DNA from: Adineta ricciae
Lineage: Eukaryota; Rotifera; Eurotatoria; Adinetida; Adinetidae
Reading direction: 5' to 3'
DNA length: 64,000 nt
NCBI GenBank assembly: GCA_905250025.1
Contig: CAJNOJ010000095.1
Span: forward strand, 124,001 to 188,000
A program made the position numbers and the translations under genes. The notes beneath the pieces were generated by a model, which saw only the letters and a program-made list of their open reading frames with translations, searched no databases and was not told where the DNA came from. Within the stretch, counting starts at the first letter, position 1; each line of letters opens with the position of its first letter. Below, piece after piece: positions 13,600 through 31,568 of this stretch.

Positions 13600-15657
13600 A
13601 TGAAGGGAGTTTTCTTGATTTTCATCTTCGTGCAATCTGTTCTTGGCACTCATTTCCGTGGAGGAATGATTAGCTGGCGGCCAGCATCCACTGCCGCTTC
13701 GGTCATAGGCACGAAAAGAACCATCATTGTCGATCAGAGATATACTTGGTCGAGAAGTGCTCCGGCTAGTTCGTGTACAAGTACAACGATTACAACGTAT
13801 GGCTTAATTGGGGAAAACGTAGTATCCTCTTTGACATGTCAATCACTTGCATCTACATGCAGTGCTGTAGGATATTCGGGCATATCCACATATGTTCCAT
13901 GCACTGATTACAATACAGTTTTAGGTATGTCCTTCGGTCATAGCTCGACAGCAGTCAATTTGACTGTTAAAGCAACGGGTGTCGTCATTGGATATGCAGC
14001 GGGCGCTGCGTGGTTGACTTTACAAATGGGCGCTGGTGGTTGGAGTATGATGGCATATATTAACATGCAACCACGTTCCGACAATGGTATAATCAATAGT
14101 TCGCCGACGTCAGACATACCACCGATTATATACGTCCCTGCGGGGGCAAATGAAACCAAAATTAACATTCCCATGAGTGATGCTGATGGGGATGATATAG
14201 AATGTCGTTTTGCAAAGGCATCTAATAATCTAGGTGGAACCACTGTTAATGAATGCAGTGCTGTTTGCGAAACAGTAGCATTACCGTCATCAACACAACT
14301 GATATCGGGTAATAATACCTGTACGCTTATTGTGAAACTACCATCGATCGGCTACTACGCTGTAGCTGTTCAAATCGAAGATTTTCTTGCCAATACATCA
14401 ACATTATTAAGCTCCGTTCCATTACAATTTCTCATTCTTAGTTATGATGCATCGAATCCAACATCAAGTTGTACACAGAAGCCGATCATAACCAGTATTC
14501 CGCCTGATTTCCCAATACCAGACGATACAATAACTATTCAAGTAGGTGTTCTCTATCAAGCAATGGTCATTGCAAAAACTGGCTGTGAAAATGATACTGA
14601 TGGAACTATATCTAATTTCATAACGACAAGCCCGCCTGGGATGTTAAAAACTAACCTTCCGTTCTATCTTGGATCAGCGGGATTCGCAATTAATCTCACT
14701 TGGACACCTAGCAACGATCAACTTGGTCAAACATACACGTTTTGTGCGGTGGCTGTTGACAGTAACTTCTATTCATCAGATCAATACTGTTTTAATATTC
14801 ATGTTGGGCCAAAAACGACCACCACAACAACGACGACATCAACGTCGACTTCTACGACTAGCTCAACATCATCTACCTCTACATCAAGTACTTCCACAAC
14901 TAGCACAACTACTACATCAGCAACGACATCGACTACATCAACAACGACAACAACATCAACTACCGGTAAATATCACTATTGACAATTTCATTCAAAGGCT
15001 TCTTTTGTAATTTCTTTCAGCAACAACTGCGCCACCGTACAATCCGATACCACTGATACTCGGCCTAGGTCTTGGACTTGGACTACCGTTATTACTCTTG
15101 CTTACTTGTCTAGCGTTAACTTATCTTTGCCGATGGTGTCCAGGCCCTCTACGGTTCGTCTTTCAATAATTTGTCTATAGAATATACCTAATCTAAACTA
15201 AATTACTTCATTTAGATCAGTTCTTCGTCATCGCTTCGGAAATCGTGACGATATGTACTGTTTATATTGTCGGCGATCCGTTCATTTCGATGATCCTCGC
15301 AAATCAAACGAAATGAAATGTAGACCTTTGGAAGCCGCACGTTGCTATCAAAATTTATATGTTAACAACAGCGAAAGAGTAACTCCAAGTCAATATCGCG
15401 CACAGTACATAAGAATACAGCCTGATCAAACGTCAAATCAGTCAACGACAGCCTTTTCAGATAATGAGTCATTCCTACTAAATGATTCATTCTTTTCGAG
15501 ATCAACAACGCCCTTAGCCAGCTCGAAAACAACGACATTTACATCGTTTCATTCACCTTCAACGAATAGTCTACCTGCGGTGAATATTTCAAGTGAATTA
15601 GCTTCTAACTCTTCAGTACTAGTTGATGCATATTCAAGACAAAATCAGCGAATATAA
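13600..15657 (+). CDS. Mucin-like single-pass membrane protein
   Basis: Three exons. A signal peptide (MKGVFLIFIFVQSVLG) is followed by a mature start THFRGGMISWRP. An ectodomain of about 370 residues has many Asn glycosylation sites, cysteines and beta-strand-rich units, some resembling cadherin/Ig-like folds (NIPMSDADGDDIECRF; FAINLTWTPSND). A nearly pure Thr/Ser stalk (about 14818-14965) follows. The second exon encodes a membrane segment, LGLGLGLPLLLLLTCLALTY, and the third a Ser/Thr-rich cytoplasmic tail of about 140 residues with a CLYCRR cysteine pair. Splicing joins exon 1 near 14966 to about 15021, and exon 2 to about 15217. The THFRGG opening recurs in other predicted eukaryotic surface proteins, but I cannot name a family. 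Likely a cell-surface or adhesion protein. Confidence 0.75.
14818..14965 (+). repeat. Thr/Ser-coding low-complexity tract
   Basis: Degenerate ACN/TCN codon repeat encoding an almost pure Thr/Ser stalk between the ectodomain and membrane segment of the surface protein. Such tracts are heavily O-glycosylated in mucin-like proteins and are prone to length variation. Confidence 0.85.
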
Positions 15658-16727
15658 ATATCGTCATTTCTACGTACCTATTCTTATCTGTAACTGTGTT
15701 TTAATACGAATTCATCCATTAAGCATCATTCTGTTCTTGACAGTAGCAAGCCAATGTCAAGATAAGAAGATTACAGATTTATTTTCTCACGTTATTGGTT
15801 TAGAGCATGAAAAGATTACCACTGCTGGATTTTTTTTCCTTCAAATTTGGTTTCGAAATACACCACAGTTTATAGGACTTTTCAATTCCGCTAACAGAAG
15901 TAGATGATGAATACTGATTCATTCATTAGTCACGTCGAATGTTACGTAAAGAGTTTTCAAATACATAGAACAGCAACATGGCTACAATTATGTCATCACT
16001 AATTGTAATTAGTCTTAGCATGTTCTGCACTACTGATCCATTCATAGATAGGTCGAGAGTGAATTGCAAGACGAGATGTTTCTTTTAACTTTGTAAATAC
16101 ACGCCGAGTCGATGGGTTTTCTTCGAAGACAATTAGTGTCATGCTTTAATTGTCACGAATCACCGTTGTGTATGGTTCTTATCAAATCTGACAGCACTTT
16201 GAACTTTTGATGCAAACAAGATAAGAATCTGCAAATCGTTTTCAAAATCACATCGAACGTTCGTTCTTCTCAGTTGTAATAGATTTTGACAACACAGAAT
16301 TCCGTTGCCGATGATTCAGTTGTTTGTGCTCGAAAGTGAATGGTAAATAAGAAAGAAATGTTTATATATTTTTCGAAATAGAACATCAATTAAATTGAAT
16401 TCCTATACGGTTTTCAAAAGCAAAACAAGACATTCGAGAATTATGCATTAAGCAAATAAGTGTAAGCTTTTGTTGTTAGTCTTTTTTTTTCAAATGAAAA
16501 CAAAACGATAAGATAGAGCGATATTGAACGAAGCGAGAGAGAAAAACGTACACATACGAGAGAGTAAAACAAAACTGTTTTTCTTTTCTTTCACATCAAG
16601 CAATCACAGGCATAGACAGCCAAGATCATACGTATTTAGCCTATTCAAATGAGATTTTGAGTATGATGAAAAGACGAGGCAAGAAGGAGAGAAATATAAA
16701 CAAATCATTCTTCCATTGTTTTTCGAT
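15658..16727. other. Non-coding stretch before second N
   Basis: About 1.07 kb following the mucin-like gene, with no convincing gene on either strand. It ends at the N at 16728, where sequence matching a SERCA intron resumes. Confidence 0.5.
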
Positions 16728-16728
16728 N
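16728..16728. other. Ambiguous base, second sequence join
   Basis: A single N. Immediately to its right the sequence is the same as an intron of SERCA copy 2 (from about 25246) for some 50 bases up to the exon start. To its left there is no SERCA sequence. Together with 11719 it brackets the foreign segment. Confidence 0.85.
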
Positions 16729-16779
16729 ACTTGATGATGAGAGGCGCAAAGAACTGTTGTGATTTGTTTGTTGCGATAG

Positions 16780-19210
<2,431 letters not shown>

Positions 19211-19286
19211 AAACAAAGTCATATCTCACTTTAAGATATCTATTTTCAATTCAAAAGACAATTCACATACATTGTAAAATAAATGA

Positions 19287-19312
19287 ATTTTCTTTTTCTT
19301 TTTCTTTTTCTT
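19287..19312 (+). repeat. (TTTTC)n microsatellite
   Basis: About five tandem units of a TTTTC pentamer shortly downstream of the SERCA copy 1 stop codon, probably in its 3' UTR. Confidence 0.85.
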
Positions 19313-20896
19313 ACATTCAAAGTTCAGCATCGAATTTTTACATGTATAAAATATTTTGTTTGTTTGATGATATGAATGATCATCCATAGTTCCTCTAATC
19401 TCATTTCATCACACCAATAAGTGCATGGTATTTGTTCGTCGTCCTCGGTGGTTGTGTTAATTCAATCGTTGTTAGTATTGTACATTATTGTCTTCGCAGG
19501 ATTCCTGATTTTAGTAAATAGTCTTAACCCAGTCGTGAGATTCACGCATGGTCTTTGATTATGTCTCGATGTTAATCATCGGATACTTGGAGGCATGCCT
19601 TCGCTTTTTTTTTCTTTCTCTTTCGTCTATAATTGATCTAACCTATACTCTTCGCAATATGAAATAATAGAAGTTAGTTAGGATACAAGTTACAAAAATA
19701 ATAAACGAACAGATAAGATTTCACTCGATTATTTTAGTTTAGTCCGGCCGCAGACTTTCAGTCCGAAAGAACTGCCTTTTAATTAGAATATTGACATATA
19801 TCTACGAGAAAATAAAAGTACAGTTGAACATATATTTTCCAAGACATATTATCGACGTACCTATCTCTCCGATTAAGACAACGAAGAACTTTTGTCTCGT
19901 CTTCTCCTATTCGATCAAGTGTACACTATCAAACTGATTGCACTTTTCGAATGAATATTTGAAGATAAATTGTCCGTAGGAAAAAAAAAGCGCATCGTGT
20001 TTTAGTTTATCCTTCAGTAAGGCAACTTATTAATGATGTTTATATTTCTCTAGAAAAAATCAAGAGCAAATAAATAGTATTTGATCTAATACACAGAATG
20101 CAGTGATTGCTATCAGTTTTTTTTGGTATTCATATCATCCATACTGTTGTTGATCAATGCAACGAGTTCATCAGATTAGAGTTCTGCTTGATCAATTGTC
20201 CTAGCATACTGAACTCCATTGGATGATTGATAACATCTAGCACAAAGAAACTTCATTATTTATCTCATGCTGGTACTAAGATAAGCTAATCAACAATTTC
20301 ATAATAGGTCGCATAAGTATATCTCGATGTCGAAATTGACAAGAAATGCACTCAAGAGAAACACCTGCTTGAAGGAATACATTTGTCGCAAACAACTTTG
20401 CTAGTCATATGATGCTAATGATGGGCAATACGGTGTATATGTATGCATATTTACTGCTTTCGAAGATGGTTGTTATTTCTAGTGCAGCTGATTGCATAGT
20501 TTTGTTCTGGTATTCATCTTAATGAGACAACACTAGCACGAGTTTTTTGTCTAAACAATCGTTGATCTCTCTTCGTTTTCTTCGTCTTTTATTGCCGACT
20601 ACTAACGTCATCAACACATCCGATATGGACACCTTTCTTTTCCGTTCTGTAATTTGTCCATTTTCTCTGAGATTGCTGCGTTTTTTCTTCTTTTCTGGCT
20701 CGATAACTCTTCGCGTTTCTACATATGTTCTATTCTAGCCGTTATGGTACGAGCATAGAGAGACATCAACTTATATATCTATCTGTGTAGTGCAAGACAT
20801 CTTCTGATGGATTCAAGACGTGTACGATCTCCGTCGATTTCTAATGTGAGTAAATCTGCATTAAGACGAAAAACCAGTAGGAGATAATCGTGCAAT

Positions 20897-20914
20897 TCGA
20901 TCGATCGATCGATC
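20897..20914. repeat. (TCGA)n microsatellite
   Basis: Four and a half tandem TCGA units, self-complementary, in the spacer between the SERCA genes. Confidence 0.8.
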
Positions 20915-23406
20915 ATCAGCCTTGCCGGAGTCTTAAAGTGATGCTTGATAGCAATCTGACGAGAGGAAGAAATCGCATTGTGATTGTCATTTGTGCATTA
21001 CCTTTCTGAGAAGAATAATGTGATAGTCTGATAAATATCAATCTCGCGTTGCCTTTGTCGAGAAAGGAGCTATTATATATCTATGCGACGATGTAAAATG
21101 ATCTTTGGCAATTCCTAGTTATTATCTTCAGCGGTGCTACTTTAGACATTCGCCGATTGCGGTATTGGAAAGATCGGCTTTTTTACTCAAGCTATCGATT
21201 GTTTTTCCTAGGCCTGTTTATTCGTCTGTTGATTTTTAACGACCAGAAAAATGTCTTTAGTGGTTTACAGTAATGGCAACATGGCCATGTAGAATTAATA
21301 CGATGGAAAAATAAGAACAAAAAAAATACATCATGCATTGTCTCTCATCATCATCATTGGCAATCGCTGTTTTCTTTCGTATTGAGTTCTTCGTGTAATT
21401 ATTCGTCTGAGTTGTCCTCTTATTTCTTGCTACTCTACTAAGTTAAGATAGGCAAGTCGGATTAGAGATAAACCATGACGGCAATAAGTGCGAGAACAAC
21501 AAATCAGTTTTGCCAAGCAGGAGAAGATTATGGTGGCGAAAGAAAAATGTCGATATGATAAAGAGAGATGTTTAACAACATATGTTAGAAAGAAGAAGGA
21601 AAGAGAGGAAAAGACGTAGACATAAAAGAGAAGAAGAGAAAAAATATATAGAAGACAATATCTAACAAGGTCTGGATATAAAAAACCGTGAACTCTCATC
21701 CGTCGATGTTGACAGAGTCTGAATGTTTATCTCTTTCGTTCCCTTTCTCTGTATTCAAGTAAATCTGATACTTAGAAGATATTGAGATAGCTAATCAATT
21801 CTCGAATGACTAATTTTTCATCTTCAGGTAGAATGTAATTGACAAGTCTATTTAGATTATCATCTTATATTTCAGTTTTCTGTCGATTGACGGGAATATT
21901 ACAGATCATGTCAGTTTGTTACAGAAAATAGTCAGTGTCGAGTTGACGAATGATGTACACAAACAGCGATGACTGTTGACGAACAACAGGTTACGTTGAG
22001 TTTCATCTCTTTTTTTTTCGTAATGTACGTTTACGTAGAGGACAGATCAGTTTGTTAAGCTGCCACTATTCGAAAACAACAACAACAGCAGCAGCAGTAT
22101 CCGTAATAACCTGAATAGAAAGATAAAATTTTCTCCTCCCTTTACTATTATCATCAGAGCAATTTCTTCAACGGCTGCTGACGCAAATCTATTTTTCCTC
22201 CAGTCGTCGAGAGCAGCAAGATAATATTCGACGAAAGTGTCGACTGTATAATAATAAGACAGAACGGATAGGAAAGAAAAGAAAAGGTACACGCGCAGAG
22301 GGTGTAAGATGTATGCCTACAGTATCAGGCGATATATATACAACACCAGCAAAGACGAAGTCATGAAGGAAAAGACGATGCTAGTAACAAGTCAAAATGT
22401 GGTTGTAGGTCTGCTTATAGACAAACAGAAAGAGATGAATTTTCCTTTCTTCTCTTCTCTTCTCTTCTTTTCCAGTTGGTTTTGCGGTATATGTTGTTGT
22501 TGTACAAATGCATACTCAATGCTATATCGTTTATTTCCGCCTTTTCCTTCTTCTTTTTCTGCTTTCCGATACGACGACAACAACAAGTACAGCCCCATCC
22601 TTGTTGTTCCGTTTCTCTTCTGTATAGATGCTGTTGTTTCCGTCATTTCAGTTCTAATCTATAGCGACTGTTTCTTGTTTTTAATCCATTAAACTATACA
22701 AGAATAACTTCTGCTGCGTTTCTTCTTCTTCTTCTATTCCATACAAACCTTCATTACTAAGTAAGTCTTAAGTACAATTTTGAAATAAAAAACCACTACT
22801 CCTTTTCTGCAACATTCATGGCCATAACAGATGTTTATCGATTGCGCTCGTATTTAAATCAGTCGTAAGCGTCCTGCAATGACCTTGATGGATTTACTTT
22901 TCCTCGTGACATACGATAAACTGAAACTGAAATATAGAGACGCATACTAATACGCGATCTGGATAACGCCAGTTGACATGTAGAGATATTAATCGAAAAT
23001 CAGATAATTAATTAAAAGATCATCCCTGACGATGGATAATCATCATGTCTTATCGATAAGATTCCGATGGTAGGGTGTGGGTTAATATTTGTTTTTCTCT
23101 TCCGACAACAGCTAATTATGAGACTGAAAGTCATTCATCCGTTTAATTTAACAGTGTGTACCTAGTCTCAAAGTTAGATAAGCTACTGCCTAGTGACCTC
23201 TATATGAATTATTCTCGCATATTTAAGCGAGATAACGTGATAACATCATGATTTTTCGGCAAAGCTTTGAGAAAAATTGCTTGGCTTGTCCTTGTTCTTG
23301 GAAACACTCTGGTTGGTCATGTTGACCGGTCTTTGACACGAAAAGAAAGTTATTCGTATGTACTGTTTATAAGACATGTCGGCTATTCGTTTGTTTTCAG
23401 ACAGCC

Positions 23407-27915
<4,509 letters not shown>

Positions 27916-28754
27916 ATTAATTAGAAGAAGAGGAAGATTTTGTTTTCTTTATTCTCAACAAATACTCAATTTTTCTTAAGAAAATCTCGTCCGACGGTGA
28001 TCCTTTCATTTTCTTGATGTCTTATGAAAATTCACGCATATATCAAAGCAAACATATGTAAAAGAATCCATCATCATTCTCTTACATTGAAATCCTCATC
28101 CCCTCCGTTGTGTTAGATTTTAGAAGTCGTTTTTCTTCTTTTCTCTCTCTCTCTCTTTTCTTCAAAGACAACTTGTCTCGTTCATCATACGTGTCTGTCT
28201 ACTCTATTCAATTCTAATTACATCTAGATTTGATTGTGTGAGATTTTCATTTTTGTCTTTTAATTTCAATGATATGACCCTCAAGAATGTATTTTACCAT
28301 TCTCTTTTTTTCCTGTATAATTTTTCTACACAGTTTTGTCCTGGTTGTTTTGTCTGACACTCATAAAAACATATCTGTTGTTTCACTGCCGGCAACAGTT
28401 TTGTTGTCCTTCTTTCTATTCTTCTTTTTTTTTGGGAATATAAACACACATATACACGACTGAGGTGTTCAAGATTTATTTCAAGAACGTGAAGAGTCAG
28501 ACGTATTTCAACGGACATGGTTCACACTGATTGCCTAATCTAGTCGAGAGAAGAATGAATAACCTTTTATGTAGGTAGAGAGAACAGAAAAAGAAAAAAC
28601 AAAATTTTATGACTGATTCATGCAAAGTGTGTTGCTTGCGTAGGCGCTGAAGAATGTCGTGAATTTTCGCTATGCTTTTTCTTTATAGATAAATATTCTG
28701 TTTGATTCACCATAAATTTAGTTCTTTTGTTTGAATACTCGCAAGTAGTCGTCG
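27916..28754. other. Intergenic, CT-rich
   Basis: Pyrimidine-rich non-coding stretch between SERCA copy 2 and the myosin light chain gene. No gene or structured RNA recognised; probably 3' UTR plus promoter. Confidence 0.5.
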
Positions 28755-29363
28755 ATGGCATCACGGGCAAAGGCTAAACCACCAAAGAAGCGCCAACAGC
28801 GCGCGACATCGAACATCTTCGCCATGTTCGATCAATCACAAATTCAGGAATACAAAGAAGCTTTCAATATCATCGATCATGATCGGGTATGAATGTTTGG
28901 TTTGCTTTCTTATATCGTATCTTCTGTGATTAGGATGGCTTTATTAGTGGTGATGATCTCAAAGATATGTTTGCTTCGTTAGGTATGCTGATTTGATTGT
29001 TTTGTATTTGTATGCGTGTGTTTGATCATTGTAGGAAAAGTTGTTAGTGATGTTGAGGTCGATGCGATGATTCGTGAAGCACCAGGTGATATTAATTTCA
29101 CGATGTTTTTAACATTATTCGGAGAGAAATTAACGGGTACCGATCCTGAAGATGTGATCAAGAACGCATTTACATCGTTGGACGAAGATGGTTCGGGTAA
29201 AATCTCGGAAGAACGTTTACGCGAATTGTTGATGACGATCGGTGATCGGTATAGTGATGAAGAAGTCGATGAATTGTTTAAAGAAGCACCAATACGTGAT
29301 GGTTTATTTGATTATCAGGAATTTGTAAAAATTCTTAAATATGGTCGAAAAGATCAAGATTAA
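28755..29363 (+). CDS. Myosin regulatory light chain (non-muscle type)
   Basis: Binds the neck of myosin II heavy chain and, when phosphorylated, activates actomyosin contraction. The start is [20 protein letters not shown]; the RATSN context holds the Thr/Ser pair phosphorylated by MLCK or ROCK in MYL9/MYL12/Spaghetti-squash proteins. [17 protein letters not shown] leads into the first EF-hand, split by an intron after DHDR and continuing DGFISGDDL, which retains the divalent-cation ligands. Later degenerate EF-hands include [13 protein letters not shown]. It ends [10 protein letters not shown]. Three exons, about 170 residues, normal length. AATAAA at 29512 is a likely poly(A) signal. Confidence 0.94.
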
Positions 29364-29704
29364 ATCCGTCGGATCAATTCCTCTCTTATTCAGATGTTTC
29401 ACTATAGACGTTACAAAGATAACACGTCTTTTTTTCCTTCTTCTACATCTTATTTTCCATGTTTAACATTCATTAATCTCTTTTTCTTTTTTGCCTTGGT
29501 TTTCAAAAACGAATAAAATCAAAGACAAATTGTAACACTGTGCTTGAGCAAACGAAGGAAATGTCTATGTGCACCCGAACGTCCTCTTTTTCTTGCATAA
29601 GGATTGGATAAGAAAGATTTATCCAATAGGAAATATTCTTTCACATTTCTTTGTTTGATTTTGAAATTCTTTCTATTAAATCGCGCATTTTATTCACAAG
29701 AACT
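29364..29704. other. Short intergenic region
   Basis: About 340 bp holding the 3' UTR and poly(A) signal of the myosin light chain gene and the 5' flank of PI31. Nothing else seen. Confidence 0.5.
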
Positions 29705-30917
29705 ATGTCGTATCCATTTCTGGAAATACTTTTCCATACGTATCAATCACAGATTGAAAACAAAGATGATGCACTCATTATCTTTACACATTGGTGTATG
29801 ATCTCACATGGTTTTCAACGACTGAATGGCAATCAAGTAGATCTTTTTCGTTGAGACTAACATTGAATCTCGTTTTTTCTTCTAATTTAGAAAACGGAAT
29901 TGTTACCCAATGATTGGACAAAGAGGTCGGATAATTCCATTACAATGGAATATACGAAGAACGACATTGGCTACAATTTGAAATTATTTGATGTTGAAGG
30001 CGTTTTCTTTGCTCATCTGTTTGTAAGATGAATTGTATCGAAAGAAATTATGAATAGTTTGGGATTTGCTTTAGCGGAACAAACAAGGCCGACATGTAGA
30101 AATCAGTTTTAGTGTTAACGATCATGTTCATGAAAACTACAAAGAATTTCAATCGTATGATTACGAATGGCATACTCGATTACTCTATATGAAATGTTTC
30201 TTTTTAGGGCTTATAAGAATTTGAATGATTTGAAGAAAGAATTTCATGAAAATATCGAATCATTAATGAACGGTAGTTCAGATTCCAATACCACTAGTGA
30301 CAGTACCACAACTGGTAGTGCTCGAACAGGAAGTTCAAGTAATCAACAGCAACAGCAGCAAACCGGTGCTCGACGTCAAATTCCTGATGATCCTTTGATC
30401 GATCCTCTAGCTGCTGGTCGACGACCTCATCCATATGCCGGTGCTTGGTAAGTTGAAACACGAAAGAGCTATTCAAGACATTCTGATTTTGATAATTTTA
30501 GGGGACCGATTCCCGGTGGTTATGGTCCTGGTATGGGCGCCTATGGTAGTTCGGATCTTGATCCATTTGGACGTAACACTCGAGGAGGAGGTAAGATTCA
30601 ATCATTTGATACTGATGTAAAGAAAAATTGTTCTGTTGCAGGTATGAATATGGATCCATCTATGTTTCAACCGGGAATGAGGTAAGAGGTTTAAACTTTG
30701 AGTTCAAAGAATTCCAACAGTTGATGATACTTTAGACCACCCATGGCTCGATTTCAACCGCCAGGTCCTCAACGTGGTCCCTATGGTCTTGAGTGAGTCT
30801 TTTCTTTTATGTGTCACCGTTTTCTATCGATAAATTTCACTCTTTAGTCCGTTCCAAGAACCAAATCCTGATCATTTACCGATGCCTGGGTCACATCTCG
30901 ATGACATGTATAATTAA
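29705..30917 (+). CDS. Proteasome inhibitor PI31-like
   Basis: PI31 (PSMF1) binds 20S proteasomes and the FBXO7-type F-box protein and helps proteasome transport and assembly. The N-terminal FP domain is visible: DALIIFTHWCMISHGF, TELLPNDW, YKNLNDLKKEF. A Ser/Thr/Gln-rich linker and a Pro/Gly-rich C-terminus follow, with DDPLIDPLAAGRR, SDLDPFGRNTRGG, MARFQPPGPQRGPYG and the ending NPDHLPMPGSHLDDMYN, closely like the vertebrate tail that contacts the proteasome. Six or more short exons. The ATG at 29705 is chosen because MSYPFLEILF aligns with the family start; an upstream in-frame ATG at 29651 is less likely. It is the first of four close same-strand genes. Confidence 0.9.
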
Positions 30918-31058
30918 AATTTGTAATCTTGTTCGTTTTAACACAGTTATTTTCGTTTTCTTCTACTCTCGATAATTAAAACATTAAAAAAATCTAGCTA
31001 TAAGAAGAAAAATATATATGTAAACTCATTTCAAAAATAGTTTTAGATTACTTACATA

Positions 31059-31469
31059 ATGTCGAAAGATTTAGATCCAACTGGTGGTATGTTCAGTGGT
31101 AAGTTTTCAAGATGAAGTATGAAATGTTAGTATCTATGATCTGCTTTTCTTCTTTGAAATAATAGGACCAAAAGATACAATGGTGGAAAAGATTAAAGGA
31201 CCTGGTAAACCAGATTCTCAAACGTAAGCGGACTAACCATCCGAAGGAAATCACGTGTATAAAAAGTTTTCTTATAGATCTGCTCCACCAGGTGCTAAAA
31301 CTGATATCATCAATCCACAACAACCACCTGAGTATGTGATAATGTGCCCTTTCATTCTTTGTTTTTATGTAATAGTACCTTTAGACCGAATCGCGATCAT
31401 GCACCAAAGATTGACTTTCAAAGAGAGTCATTACCAGGACAAGGACCGCAAACGGGTGGTTTACTTTGA
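31059..31469 (+). CDS. Small disordered protein, about 84 residues
   Basis: Four tiny exons reconstructed by consistent GT-AG splicing. The product starts MSKDLDPTGGMFSGPKDTM, continues VEKIKGPGKPDSQT, SAPPGAKTDIINPQQPP and DTFRPNRDHAPKIDF, and ends GQGPQTGGLL. All splice phases agree and give one uninterrupted frame. The sequence is rich in Pro, Gly, Lys and Asp with no hydrophobic core, so it is probably disordered. I do not recognise a family. It lies 141 bp after the PI31 stop and 99 bp before the RtcB-like ATG on the same strand, so it may be part of a polycistronic unit. AG acceptors lie just before the ATG (near 31040 and 31046). Confidence 0.65.
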
Positions 31470-31568
31470 TCGCCATTGCTTTGATTTTTGTTTGTTTCTT
31501 CTATATGCTATTCAAGCTTGTAATGTTTCACTTCTGTGCATGTCGATTGTCTTTTAGATACATATCTC

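Larger units (their letters stand above)
19211..23406. other. 4.2-kb gene-poor spacer between SERCA copies
   Basis: No open frame here looks coding: those present are short, low-complexity and without family features. Visible items are a (TTTTC)n tract at 19287-19312, a (TCGA)n tract at 20897-20914 and CT-rich runs near 22440-22480. A pyrimidine tract with AG ends just before 23401, six bases before the copy 2 ATG. It probably holds the copy 1 3' UTR and copy 2 regulatory sequence. Confidence 0.55.

Noticed and set aside
20547-22692. Several open frames in the SERCA spacer
   Set aside because: Dominated by Phe/Leu/Ser/Arg runs from CT-rich DNA; no motif, start context or splice pattern supports them.
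23041-23100. GGTGTGGG-like text resembling bdelloid telomere repeats
   Set aside because: Only one unit; no tandem array, so chance.
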